Shown here: piece after piece, positions 1-8,078 of the stretch | How the letters are laid out: each line of letters opens with the position of its first letter | Numbering within the stretch: the first letter of the stretch is position 1 | Assembly: GCF_012396235.1 (NCBI RefSeq) | Contig: NZ_JAAXPA010000025.1 | Coordinates: 1 to 64,000 of the forward strand | Source: Rhodococcus opacus | GTDB lineage: Bacteria; Actinomycetota; Actinomycetes; Mycobacteriales; Mycobacteriaceae | DNA length: 64,000 nucleotides | Direction: 5' to 3' | Program-made: the position numbers and the translations under genes | Notes under the pieces: generated by a model | Database searches by the model: none | The model's input: only the letters and a program-made list of their open reading frames with translations | What the model was told of the DNA's origin: nothing

Positions 1-143
1 TCGGAGCGGTTGTATCCCCTGCGGACGGTACCCGGGAGGGCTATGGCGAACTCGATAGATTCGTCGAGCAGGGCAACTGCGTCGTCGATCCGGCCGCTGT
101 CGAGGATCGCGTAGTACCGCTCGATCATGAGTGCATCGGTCAT
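1..143 (-). CDS. SnoaL/NTF2-like protein, N-terminal part
   Basis: A reading frame runs from ATG (complement of 141-143) off the left edge of the window; 47 residues are visible and there is no stop. The start MTDALMIERYYAILDSGRID, followed by a stretch on cavity-lining residues, resembles the first helices of SnoaL-like/NTF2-fold polyketide-cyclase and ketosteroid-isomerase relatives. The fold call rests on a short segment and is tentative. It is divergent to the acyl-CoA dehydrogenase at 244, and a copy of the regional operator motif touches its start codon, so it probably belongs to the same catabolic regulon. Confidence 0.55.
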   Translation of the reverse strand, partial: MTDALMIERYYAILDSGRIDDAVALLDESIEFAIALPGTVRRGYNRS

Positions 144-160
144 GAAATGAACTTAGTTCA
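143..160. promoter_or_regulatory. TetR-type operator copy O1
   Basis: The 18 bases match the regional motif TGAAGTGAATCCAGTTCA at 14 of 18 positions and contain the inverted repeat TGAAC-TTA-GTTCA. The site abuts the ATG of the leftward SnoaL-like gene, a position where a bound repressor would block translation-start-proximal transcription. Function is inferred from repetition of the motif. Confidence 0.5.
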
Positions 161-209
161 ACCCGACGCCGATTGTCGAGAGTCCTTGCCGCGATGGCTT
201 GGGCGAAAC

Positions 210-227
210 TAAACTGAACTCACGTCA
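210..227. promoter_or_regulatory. TetR-type operator copy O2
   Basis: Read on the - strand this segment matches the regional 18-base motif at 14 positions. It lies just upstream of the ribosome binding site (231-239) of the first acyl-CoA dehydrogenase, so it would control that gene. Confidence 0.4.
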
Positions 228-243
228 ATTTGAGGAGAGTTTC

Positions 244-1383
244 ATGCCGTCCCCCCATTCCCATCCCTGGCCCGAGACCGAACCCTCGGCGATGACGCCC
301 GTCGCCGAGCACGACGATATCCGGGCGGTGGTCCGCCAGTTGCTGGATCGACATTCGACGCTCGAGGCCGGCCGTCTCGCCGCCGAGTCGGAAATCGGCT
401 ATTCACCCGAGTTGTGGTCGCTTCTCGTCAAGGAGATGAACGTCGCCGCGCTGGCGGTGCCGGAGGAGCGCGGCGGTCTGGGTTACGGCGTGGTCGAACT
501 CGGGATCGTTCTCGAAGAATGCGGGCGCGCGCTGGTCGGCGAACCCGTGCTCACGTCCGCGACGCTGGGGGTGCACGCCCTACTCGCCGCCGACAGGTGC
601 CCGCAGGTCGACGAACTGCTGGGGCGGGTCGTCCAGGGCGAACTCGTCGCGACCGTGACAGCTCTGAGCGAGGAGACCGATTTCGTCGACGCCACCCGGA
701 CCGGAGGTCGCTGGTCGGTGTCCGGCCGCGCGACCAACGTCGTGCAGGGCGGCGCGGCCGATATCGTCGTGCTACTCGGGCGCGGTGACGAGGGGCCCGG
801 CCTCTACGCGGTGGATCTGCGTACAGCCCCGGTGCGGCGCACGGAGCTTCCGGTCATCGATCCCAGTCGGCGGCAGGCGAATCTGCTCTTCGACGACGCG
901 GACGCCGTGCGTCTCGTCGGACCCGGCGACGCAGTGCGGACGGCCGCATCACTGCACAGCCTGGGAGTGATCGGGCTGGCCTGCGAACATGTGGGAATCG
1001 TCGATCGTCTACTCGAAAGCACAACGGGCTACACGATGCAGCGTCACCAGTTCGGGCGAGCGATCGGCTCCTTCCAGGCCGTCAAGCATCGACTGGCCAA
1101 CACTTTGGTCGAGTTGGAGAAGGCTCGATCGGCGGCGCGGTATGCGGCCGCCGTGTTCTCGGAAGACCCGGACTCCGCGGCGCTCCCGGCCGCGGTCGCG
1201 GGGGCGATCTGCACCGAGGCCGCGATCGGCACCGCTCTCGAGGCCGTGCATTTGCATGGCGGTGTCGGCTTCACCTGGGAACATGCCGCGCATTCCTACG
1301 TTCGCCGCGCGCTCGGCGACGAACCGCTTCTCGGTGATTCACGGGCGCACCGCAGTCGCGTCGCGGATCTCGTCGGGCTCTGA
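244..1383 (+). CDS. Acyl-CoA dehydrogenase (FadE-like, 379 aa)
   Basis: Flavin-dependent alpha,beta-dehydrogenation of an acyl-CoA. The protein has the usual N-terminal helical, middle beta and C-terminal helical regions; near the C-terminus it shows the subfamily block LHGGVGFTWEHAAHSYVRRA. ATG 244 is preferred over an upstream in-frame start at 199 because GAGGAGAG stands 5-12 bases before it. Actinobacterial steroid-type dehydrogenases often work as alpha2beta2 complexes of two different FadE chains; the 401-aa paralogue at 3866, with a GGTDEIQRN block, is the obvious candidate partner (inference). It is separated from the next gene by operator O3, so it has its own promoter. Substrate unknown. 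Confidence 0.85.
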   Translation: MPSPHSHPWPETEPSAMTPVAEHDDIRAVVRQLLDRHSTLEAGRLAAESEIGYSPELWSLLVKEMNVAALAVPEERGGLGYGVVELGIVLEECGRALVGEPVLTSATLGVHALLAADRCPQVDELLGRVVQGELVATVTALSEETDFVDATRTGGRWSVSGRATNVVQGGAADIVVLLGRGDEGPGLYAVDLRTAPVRRTELPVIDPSRRQANLLFDDADAVRLVGPGDAVRTAASLHSLGVIGLACEHVGIVDRLLESTTGYTMQRHQFGRAIGSFQAVKHRLANTLVELEKARSAARYAAAVFSEDPDSAALPAAVAGAICTEAAIGTALEAVHLHGGVGFTWEHAAHSYVRRALGDEPLLGDSRAHRSRVADLVGL

Positions 1384-1457
1384 ATCGGGGGCGTCTGCCC
1401 CGGCTGAATCGAAACCTCTTGCTCCGCCCTATTGACGGACCCTCGCCCACCCAGTAG

Positions 1458-1481
1458 AACTGAAGTGAATCCAGTTCAGTT
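1458..1481. promoter_or_regulatory. TetR-type operator copy O3
   Basis: Seven-base perfect arms (AACTGAA / TTCAGTT) flank a ten-base centre. The inner 18 bases, 1461-1478, are identical to 21130-21147, some 19.7 kb away. The site is 20 bases upstream of the enoyl-CoA hydratase start, in the promoter of the main catabolic operon. Confidence 0.7.
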
Positions 1482-1504
1482 TTAACCCTCGAAAGGACAC
1501 CGAC

Positions 1505-2293
1505 ATGGTGGACACCGACCACATCGTGCTCGAGAAGGACGGCGACGTCGCCCGCGTATGGCTCAACCGCCCGCACAAGAAGAACGCGGTCACCGTCGAG
1601 CTGCTGCATCGCCTCGACGAGATCATCGTGGAGGTCGACAACGACCCCAACCTCAAGGTGCTCGTCCTGCGTGGACGTGACGGCACCTTCTGCTCGGGCT
1701 TCGACCTCGACGAACTGCGGGAGAAGTACGTCGGCTCCACCACCGCGATGGACGTCGCCGTACTGTCCGCCAAGGTGTGCGACCGCCTGTACTCGATGAA
1801 CACGCCGTCCGTCGCGGTGCTCGAAGGCTTCGTCACCGCAGGCGGTTTCGAGCTCATGATCTCCTGCGACTTCGCCATCGCCGCCGACGACGCCCGGATC
1901 GGCGACTTCCACATCCGCCGCGCGTTGTTCGGTGGGGCAGGCCCGATCTACCGGCTCCCGCGGATGATCGGCATTCGGAAGACCAAGGAGCTCATGCTGA
2001 CCGGCAAACTCCTCACCGGCAAGGAGGCGGAGGCCTTCGACCTGATCAACGCCTCGGCACCGCCCGAAGACCTCGACAAGCTTCTCGCCGAGTTCATCGC
2101 CCCGATCGTCGACAAGAGCCCGTTCATGATGAAGCTCACCAAGATGTGCATCGACCGCGGTCTCGACGCGGACATCCAGTCGCTGATGGTGATGGAGCAC
2201 CTCGCCGTCGGCAACGCGCTGCAGTCCGAGGACGCCCGAGAAGGCGTGAACGCCTTCCTCGAAAAGCGTGAGCCGGTCTGGGTCGGTCGCTGA
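1505..2293 (+). CDS. Enoyl-CoA hydratase/isomerase (crotonase family)
   Basis: A 262-aa crotonase-fold protein, the usual single-domain length. The N-terminal half carries the CoA-binding and oxyanion-hole segments (LNRPHKKNAV near residues 20-29; GTFCSGFDLDEL near residues 60-71; VTAGGFELMISCDFAIAADDARIG near the middle, where G-G-F-E-L is the oxyanion loop). It probably hydrates or isomerises the enoyl-CoA made by the flanking dehydrogenases; the precise reaction in this superfamily cannot be read from sequence alone. AAAGGA stands before ATG 1505. First gene of the operon that runs to about 9923, immediately behind operator O3. Confidence 0.88.
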   Translation: MVDTDHIVLEKDGDVARVWLNRPHKKNAVTVELLHRLDEIIVEVDNDPNLKVLVLRGRDGTFCSGFDLDELREKYVGSTTAMDVAVLSAKVCDRLYSMNTPSVAVLEGFVTAGGFELMISCDFAIAADDARIGDFHIRRALFGGAGPIYRLPRMIGIRKTKELMLTGKLLTGKEAEAFDLINASAPPEDLDKLLAEFIAPIVDKSPFMMKLTKMCIDRGLDADIQSLMVMEHLAVGNALQSEDAREGVNAFLEKREPVWVGR

Positions 2294-2330
2294 TCCGACG
2301 CCGACGACGAATCCCGAGGAGAGAATGAGG

Positions 2331-2708
2331 ATGGGCGAGACACATACCGCGCCTGCGCTCGGCGCGAGCCGGTGCTCCCACTGCTCGACTGTCGCGTTCC
2401 CGGCCACCGGCCTGTGCTCGCAGTGCTCACGACCGGCGATGTCGCCGTTCACCCTGAGCACACGCGGGACGGTCTGGGCGTACACGGTTCAGCGGTTCGC
2501 CCCGAAATCCCCGCCGTATGTCCCGCCGGCGAACGGTTTCGCGCCGTTCGCCGTCGGCTACGTCGAACTCCCCGAGGGAATCAAGATCGAAGCCGTGCTC
2601 GAATGCCACGACTTCGACGAGCTGGACGACGGGGCGCCGGTGACCTTGATCGCCACGGCGCCGGTGCCCCGGTTCGCCACCGATGCCTATCTGAAGGAGA
2701 TCCGCTGA
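2331..2708 (+). CDS. DUF35 zinc-ribbon/OB-fold protein, partner of the thiolase-like protein
   Basis: 125 aa. The N-terminus has a rubredoxin-like zinc ribbon, CSHC followed after ten residues by CSQC, and then an OB-fold (TVWAYTVQRFAPKSPPYVPP onward). DUF35 proteins form complexes with SCP2-type thiolases or retro-aldolases; ChsH2 with Ltp2 in steroid side-chain breakdown is the established case. The start is placed at ATG 2331 because AGGAGA at 2317-2322 sits at good distance from it and too close to ATG 2325. The stop overlaps the start of the thiolase-like gene (TGATG), as expected for tightly coupled subunits. Confidence 0.85.
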   Translation: MGETHTAPALGASRCSHCSTVAFPATGLCSQCSRPAMSPFTLSTRGTVWAYTVQRFAPKSPPYVPPANGFAPFAVGYVELPEGIKIEAVLECHDFDELDDGAPVTLIATAPVPRFATDAYLKEIR

Positions 2709-3856
2709 TGTCCACCGTGTCGATCATCGGGGCCGGACTGTCGAAGTTCGGACGTCAGCCGGGCAAGAGCGGTCGACAGCTGGCGCTGGATGCGATTGCG
2801 TCCGCGTTGACGGACGCCGGCATCGGGTGGACCGATGTTCAGGTCGCATTCGGTGGCAGTGACGGTTCCGGGCTCGCCGACACCCTCGTCGCCGAACTCG
2901 GGCTCACGGGAATACCCTTCACCAACGTCAAGAACGGTTGCGCGACCGGCGGTAGCGCGCTGGTGTCGGCCGTCAACGCGATTCGTGCGGGTGCCGCCGA
3001 CATCGCACTCGCGGTCGGATTCGACAAACATCCGCGCGGCGCCTTCGACCCGGCACCGGAGGATTGGGGTCTGCCCGTCGGCTACGGCGAGGCGGGCCTG
3101 ATGGTCACCACCCAGTTCTTCGGCATCAAGATCGCGCGGTACATGCGCGAGCACGCAATCAGTGCACCGACTCTGGCCGCCGTGGCGGAGAAGGCGTACC
3201 GCAACGGCTCGCTGAACCCGAATGCCTGGCGGCGCGAACCGATGTCCGCTGAGGCAATCGCCGCAGCGGACATGGTCAACGACCCGCTGACGCGATACAT
3301 GTTCTGCTCTCCCGGCGAGGGGGGTGCCGCCGTCGTCGTGGCGAGTGAGGCCGCCGCCCGGCGCCTCGGCGGAAGGCCGGTGTACTTGCGCGGAATCTCG
3401 GCGGGCACCCGCCGGTTCGGTTCCTTCGAGGTGTTCGGTCCGTCGATACAGGGCCGGGGAACCCCACCCAGCGTGAGCACGTCTACCGCCGCCGCCGCAT
3501 TCGAGCAGGCCGGACTCGGTCCCTCGGATGTGGACGTCGCGCAACTCCAGGACACGGAGAGCGGTGCCGAGATCATGCACATGGCCGAGTGCGGATTCTG
3601 TGAGCACGGCGAACAGGAGAAACTGATCGCGGCAGGCGAGACGGAGATCGGCGGCCGGATCCCAATCAACACCGACGGCGGATGCATCGCCAACGGGGAA
3701 CCGATCGGCGCCTCCGGCCTCCGGCAGATACACGAGATCGTCACGCAGTTACGCGGGGAGGCCGGTGCCCGACAGGTTCCCGGACACCCGCGCATCGGAT
3801 TCACCCATGTCTACGGTGCGCCCGGAATCAGCGCCTGCACCGTCCTGTCCGTCTGA
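2708..3856 (+). CDS. Thiolase-like / lipid-transfer (SCPx-type) protein
   Basis: 382 aa with the thiolase fold: a nucleophile-type cysteine, C78, in NGCATGG, and the C-terminal block ending in GAPGISACTVL. Where thiolases have GHPxGxSG, this protein has GEPIGASG with glutamate at 331, so the usual catalytic histidine is absent. Related actinobacterial proteins paired with DUF35 subunits include retro-aldolases as well as thiolases; the substitution argues against classical thiolysis, but which reaction it performs is open. Translationally coupled to the DUF35 gene upstream and followed nine bases later by an acyl-CoA dehydrogenase. Confidence 0.8.
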   Translation: MSTVSIIGAGLSKFGRQPGKSGRQLALDAIASALTDAGIGWTDVQVAFGGSDGSGLADTLVAELGLTGIPFTNVKNGCATGGSALVSAVNAIRAGAADIALAVGFDKHPRGAFDPAPEDWGLPVGYGEAGLMVTTQFFGIKIARYMREHAISAPTLAAVAEKAYRNGSLNPNAWRREPMSAEAIAAADMVNDPLTRYMFCSPGEGGAAVVVASEAAARRLGGRPVYLRGISAGTRRFGSFEVFGPSIQGRGTPPSVSTSTAAAAFEQAGLGPSDVDVAQLQDTESGAEIMHMAECGFCEHGEQEKLIAAGETEIGGRIPINTDGGCIANGEPIGASGLRQIHEIVTQLRGEAGARQVPGHPRIGFTHVYGAPGISACTVLSV

Positions 3857-3865
3857 GGAAGAGCC

Positions 3866-5071
3866 ATGAATCAAGCAACGATGCCCGACCTGGACCAGTT
3901 CGTGGATGAAGCGCGGGCATGGCTGAGAACCGTCGCCGAACCGCGCACCCAGATCAAATGGGGAGTGGGATCCGACTCGGTCGCCGTCTTCGAGAATTGG
4001 ACAGCGGAGCAGGAGCGGGACGAGACCGACCATATCCGCGCGTACGAGCAGACGAAGTTCGACGCCGGCTGGGGCTCGATGAACTGGCCGGCCGAGTACG
4101 GTGGCCGCGGCCTGCCGATGTCCTACGTCCTCGCGTTCCGGCGGGAGGAGAACGCATTCGACGTGCCGCGCCGGACCGAAATGTTCTCGGTGACTCAGCA
4201 ACTGGTAGCCCCGGCGATCGCCCAGTGGGGAACACCGGAACAGTGCGAGCGGTATGTGCGCGCGATGCTCCGGACCGATATCATTGCCTGTCAGCTCTTT
4301 TCGGAGACCGAAGCCGGATCCGACCTTGCCGCCGTCCGGACGAGGGCAGTCGAACGGAATGGCCGGTGGACGATCACCGGGCACAAGGTCTGGACGTCCG
4401 GCGCCCGCGTCGCCGACGTCGGGGTGGCGGTGTGCCGTACCGACCCCGAAGCGCCCAAACACACAGGCCTCACGGTGTTCCTGGTCCCGATGGATGCTCC
4501 CGGGGTCACCGTCCGCCCGATCCGCCAGATGACCGGGGGCAGTTCCTTCAACGAGGTCTATCTCGACGGTGTCGAACTGTCGGACGACCACCGGTTGGGG
4601 CCCGTGGGGGAGGGGTGGCCGGTCGCCTTGACGGTGCTGGCGGCCGAACGACTCGATGCCGGGAACCTGGGTCTGGCCAACGCCGATCACGCCGTCGAAC
4701 TCGCCCGTCACCTCGACCGGCCGCTCACCGAGATCGAGCGTGACAAGGTCGCGGACCTCGTGACCCGCAGCTATGTCCAGCGCGTGACCGGAATGCGGGT
4801 GGCCGCGGCAGTGGTCGCCGACAAGGACCCCGGCCCCGAGGCTTCGGTGGGCAAGTTGCTTGCCACGGACACCATGGCGCGCACGTCGGAGGTGGTCCGG
4901 CTGTTGCTGGGACGCGATCTGATTGCCGACTCGGGCGAGTGGGGAACGTTCGCGTGGACGGAGCATGTGCTCGGCGCACCCGGGTACCGGATCGCGGGCG
5001 GCACCGACGAGATCCAGCGCAACATCCTCGCCGAGCGTGTTCTCGGTCTGCCGAGGGAGCCGCGCCGATGA
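3866..5071 (+). CDS. Acyl-CoA dehydrogenase (FadE-like, 401 aa)
   Basis: Full-length acyl-CoA dehydrogenase. Visible family blocks are the flavin/substrate loop CQLFSETEAGSDLAAVRT, the KVWTSGA strand and the C-terminal GGTDEIQRNILAERVLGLP. The N-terminus is of the longer FadE26/FadE17-like type. Start ATG 3866 has GAGGAAGAG just before it. It lies in the main operon and its stop overlaps the start of the kinase gene (ATGA). It may pair with the first dehydrogenase at 244 as a heteromeric enzyme; this is inference from the two distinct subfamily signatures. Confidence 0.87.
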   Translation: MNQATMPDLDQFVDEARAWLRTVAEPRTQIKWGVGSDSVAVFENWTAEQERDETDHIRAYEQTKFDAGWGSMNWPAEYGGRGLPMSYVLAFRREENAFDVPRRTEMFSVTQQLVAPAIAQWGTPEQCERYVRAMLRTDIIACQLFSETEAGSDLAAVRTRAVERNGRWTITGHKVWTSGARVADVGVAVCRTDPEAPKHTGLTVFLVPMDAPGVTVRPIRQMTGGSSFNEVYLDGVELSDDHRLGPVGEGWPVALTVLAAERLDAGNLGLANADHAVELARHLDRPLTEIERDKVADLVTRSYVQRVTGMRVAAAVVADKDPGPEASVGKLLATDTMARTSEVVRLLLGRDLIADSGEWGTFAWTEHVLGAPGYRIAGGTDEIQRNILAERVLGLPREPRR

Positions 5072-6030
5072 TCACGAACAGCACGCTCGGCGTCCGGGTG
5101 GCCCAGCGCCTGCGCGAGCAGAGCCCCGGCCTCGACATCGGCGCACTCGAGCCACTTCTCGGTGGGCATTCCGGGTTGACGTACAAAGTGCCGACCAGCG
5201 ACGGCGACCTCGTGGTCAAGGCGGTTCCCGAGGGGCAACGCCCCATCGGGCGGCACGACATGGTGCGTCAGGCGCGGATCATGGAAACACTCGGTGCGAC
5301 AGAGGTTCCCGTGCCTCGGATCGTCGCCGTCGACGAGAGCGGGCCGGCGTGGTTCGCGATGGAGTGTGTGGCCGGGGAATCACTCGAGCCGGTGCTCGAT
5401 ACGCCGCCGGTCGAACCGGCCGTCGCGGCCGCGCGGATGCGCCGTGCGGCCGCGGTACTGCCGCTGCTGCACGCGGTGCCGGTCGACACGATCCCGGCGG
5501 CCGGGGATCCGTTGTCACCCGCTGCGGAGCTGGCCCGGTGGAAACGCACCCTGGACGCCGTTCCCCCCGAGCTCGTCAGTGGGGGCGACGAGTTGCTGCG
5601 TCTGCTCGCCGCCGATCTCCCCGACGCGCTGCCACCGACGCTGGTGCACGGCGACTACCGGCTCGGCAACATCATCGCGCGTGACACCGAGCCGGCGGCG
5701 TTGATCGACTGGGAGATCTGGAGCCTGGGCGATCCGCGGGTCGAATTGGGCTGGTTCCTCGTCTTCGCCGACGGTGCGAACTTTCCCGGCGTGGGGCGCG
5801 CGGTGCCGGACCTGCCGTCCGCGGACGAACTGATCGACCTCTACACCGGGGACCACCCGGCACTGCCGGACATGAACTGGTTCAACGCGCTCGGCCGTCT
5901 GAAGATGGCGGCGATTATGGGCCACAACCTGCGCCGGCACCGTGAGGGCCGCCACCACGACCCCGACCAGGAACGGCTGCCCGACACCATCTCGCAGCTC
6001 ATCCGCAGCGGAACCGCGCTACTTGCCTGA
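5068..6030 (+). CDS. APH-fold kinase (phosphotransferase family), LvaA/ACAD11-kinase-like
   Basis: 320 aa, aminoglycoside-phosphotransferase/choline-kinase fold. The Brenner motif HGDYRLGN (residues 194-201, catalytic D196) and the metal-binding DWE (D214) are intact, so an active kinase is expected. In animals this fold is fused to an acyl-CoA dehydrogenase in ACAD10 and ACAD11, and in Pseudomonas putida LvaA phosphorylates 4-hydroxyvaleryl-CoA before the dehydrogenase-like LvaC acts. Here it is coupled to an upstream dehydrogenase by ATGA and followed about 50 bases later by another, the same arrangement unfused. Antibiotic resistance is unlikely from context. Substrate unproven. Confidence 0.82.
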   Translation: MITNSTLGVRVAQRLREQSPGLDIGALEPLLGGHSGLTYKVPTSDGDLVVKAVPEGQRPIGRHDMVRQARIMETLGATEVPVPRIVAVDESGPAWFAMECVAGESLEPVLDTPPVEPAVAAARMRRAAAVLPLLHAVPVDTIPAAGDPLSPAAELARWKRTLDAVPPELVSGGDELLRLLAADLPDALPPTLVHGDYRLGNIIARDTEPAALIDWEIWSLGDPRVELGWFLVFADGANFPGVGRAVPDLPSADELIDLYTGDHPALPDMNWFNALGRLKMAAIMGHNLRRHREGRHHDPDQERLPDTISQLIRSGTALLA

Positions 6031-6080
6031 TCAACCTCCGATCATCGCGTGACGCGATGACGGAACAGAGAGGACCTCAC

Positions 6081-7283
6081 GTGGACTTCGAATACTCCGC
6101 GCGCACCGAGCGACTGCTCGAGCAGCTGCGGACCTTCATGGAAGAGCACGTCTATCCGGCCGAGGCCGTGTACGACGAGCAGATCAAGTCGAACGACAAC
6201 CCACACGAGCAGCCCAAGGTCATGCTGGACCTGCAGGCGAAGGCGCGCGAGCTCGGATTGTGGAATCTCTTCATGACGCACGGCGAGTGGGGGGCCGGTC
6301 TCACCAACCTCGAGTACGCCCCGCTCGCCGAGCTGGTCGGGCGCTCGGTGATCGGCAACGAGGCCATCAACTGTTCGGCACCCGACACCGGCAACATGGA
6401 GATCCTCGCCATGTTCGGCACCGAGCAGCAGCAGTCCCGGTGGCTCGCGCCGCTTCTCGACTGCACGATCCGGTCGGCGTTCGCGATGACGGAACCGGAT
6501 GTGGCGAGCTCGGACGCCACCAATATCACGTCGACCATCCGCCGGGACGGCGACGAGTACGTCCTGAACGGCCGGAAGTGGTACACCTCAGGCATTCTCG
6601 ACCCCGACTGCAAGCTCGTCATCTTCATGGGAAAGTCCGATCCCGACGCTCCGACGTACCGGCAGCAGAGCATGATCCTGGTGCCCGCGGATTCTCCCGG
6701 TATCGAGGTCCTCCGCGATCTGCCTATGTTCGGGTACCGCGACCGGCTCGGTCACGGCGAGGTCCAGTTCACGGACGTCCGGGTACCTGCCGATCACATG
6801 CTCGGCGCCGAGGGCGACGGTTTCGCGATCGCGCAGGGCAGGCTGGGGCCGGGGCGCATGCACTACGCGATGCGCGCGATCGGCATGGCCGAGCGCGCCC
6901 TCGAGCTGATGTGCCGACGAGCTCTGCAGCGCAATGCCTTCGGTGCACCGCTCGCCGATCGCGGTGTGGTACGGGAGTGGATCGCGCGCAGCCGGATGGA
7001 GATCGACCAGATCCGGCTGCTGGTTCTCCAGTCGTCGTGGCTGATGGACACCCGTGGCAACGCCGCCGCCCGCTCGGAAGTCGCCGCGATCAAGGTTGCG
7101 GCCATGGAGGTCGCTCATCGAGTGGTCGACCACGCCGTCCAGACCTACGGCGCGGCAGGGGTGAGTGACGACACGATCCTGGCCCGGCTGTATGCGATCA
7201 CCCGGGCACTGCAGATCGCCGACGGCCCCAACGAAGTCCATCTGCGCACCATTGCGCGCCTCGAACTGAAGAAGTACGCATGA
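6081..7283 (+). CDS. Acyl-CoA dehydrogenase family protein, LvaC/ACAD11-like (400 aa)
   Basis: Acyl-CoA dehydrogenase fold: SAFAMTEPDVASSDATNI and the glycine/arginine-rich RKWYTSG strand bind flavin and substrate, and the C-terminal QTYGAAGVSDDTILARLYA block is typical of the clade that sits next to APH-fold kinases. GTG 6081 is chosen because AGAGAGGA precedes it by six bases; ATG 6057 lacks a ribosome binding site. Known relatives eliminate phosphate from a 4-phosphoryloxyacyl-CoA and rehydrate to the 3-hydroxy isomer; assigning that role here is inference from the neighbouring kinase. Its stop overlaps the following SDR start (ATGA). Confidence 0.85.
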   Translation: MDFEYSARTERLLEQLRTFMEEHVYPAEAVYDEQIKSNDNPHEQPKVMLDLQAKARELGLWNLFMTHGEWGAGLTNLEYAPLAELVGRSVIGNEAINCSAPDTGNMEILAMFGTEQQQSRWLAPLLDCTIRSAFAMTEPDVASSDATNITSTIRRDGDEYVLNGRKWYTSGILDPDCKLVIFMGKSDPDAPTYRQQSMILVPADSPGIEVLRDLPMFGYRDRLGHGEVQFTDVRVPADHMLGAEGDGFAIAQGRLGPGRMHYAMRAIGMAERALELMCRRALQRNAFGAPLADRGVVREWIARSRMEIDQIRLLVLQSSWLMDTRGNAAARSEVAAIKVAAMEVAHRVVDHAVQTYGAAGVSDDTILARLYAITRALQIADGPNEVHLRTIARLELKKYA

Positions 7284-8041
7284 ACGCAACGCGAGAACTG
7301 ACAGGCAAGGTCGCTCTCGTCACGGGGGCCACCCGTGGGCTCGGATACGCCATCGCGAGCGGGCTGGCGGCCGCGGGGGCCACCGTGATCGTGTCGAGCC
7401 GCAAGGAGGACGCGTGCATCTCCGCGGCCCTCGCGATCACGAGGGACACCGGTGGCATCGCCGAACCGCTCGCACTGCACGTCGGGAAGTGGGACGCGAT
7501 CGAACTCGCCGTCGACCAGATTCTCACGCAGTTCGGAAGCCTCGACATCGTTGTCAACAACGCCGGCATCGCGCCGCTGTCGCCGAATCTCGAATCGGTC
7601 TCCGAGTCGCTCTTCGACAAGACGATCGAGGTCAACCTCAAGGGCCCGTTCCGGCTCATGGCGGTGGCCGGCGCCAGGATGAGCGCGGCCGGAGGCGGTT
7701 CGATCATCAACATCTCGAGCATCGGCGCACTGCGGCCCAGCCCGCCGGAGGCGATGTACGCGGCATCGAAGAACGGCCTCAACGCGCTGACGATGGCCTT
7801 CGCTCAGGAATACGCGCCCCGGGTACGGGTGAACTGCATCATGCCGGGCGGATTCGCGACCGACATGGCGGCGGACTGGGACGACGAGTTCGTCGGCAAG
7901 ATCATCGACCGACTCCCGGCCGGGCGCCTGGGGAACCCGGACGAAATCGCCGGTCTCGTCGTGCATCTGGCGGGTGACCGTGCCGGTTACACCACGGGGG
8001 CCGTCATCCCGGTCGACGGCGGGCGCACCGCCGTCTACTGA
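7280..8041 (+). CDS. SDR family oxidoreductase
   Basis: 253-aa classical short-chain dehydrogenase. Cofactor motif TGATRGLGYAIA, structural NNAG, catalytic serine in NISSIGA and YAASK are all present. The family oxidises hydroxy groups or reduces ketones with NAD(P); a 3-hydroxyacyl-CoA or ring-alcohol substrate would fit the operon. Translationally coupled to the dehydrogenase before it. The acidic residue that selects NAD is not seen where expected (VSSRKED), which favours NADP(H), but this is only suggestive. Confidence 0.85.
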   Translation: MNATRELTGKVALVTGATRGLGYAIASGLAAAGATVIVSSRKEDACISAALAITRDTGGIAEPLALHVGKWDAIELAVDQILTQFGSLDIVVNNAGIAPLSPNLESVSESLFDKTIEVNLKGPFRLMAVAGARMSAAGGGSIINISSIGALRPSPPEAMYAASKNGLNALTMAFAQEYAPRVRVNCIMPGGFATDMAADWDDEFVGKIIDRLPAGRLGNPDEIAGLVVHLAGDRAGYTTGAVIPVDGGRTAVY

Positions 8042-8078
8042 CGCGCGCGTGCCACGAACACGAGTAGGAGCCAACCAC

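Noticed and set aside
1271..2485. 404-aa leftward open frame over the enoyl-CoA hydratase
   Set aside because: Antisense shadow caused by GC-rich third positions; the composition is non-protein-like and the opposite strand encodes a clear crotonase.
2687..4966. Long leftward frames (348 and 405 aa) over the thiolase and dehydrogenase genes
   Set aside because: Shadows of well-conserved + strand genes; no recognisable domain.
5068..6030. Aminoglycoside resistance role for the APH-fold protein
   Set aside because: It lies inside a CoA-thioester catabolic operon next to acyl-CoA dehydrogenases; the fold is shared by many metabolic kinases.
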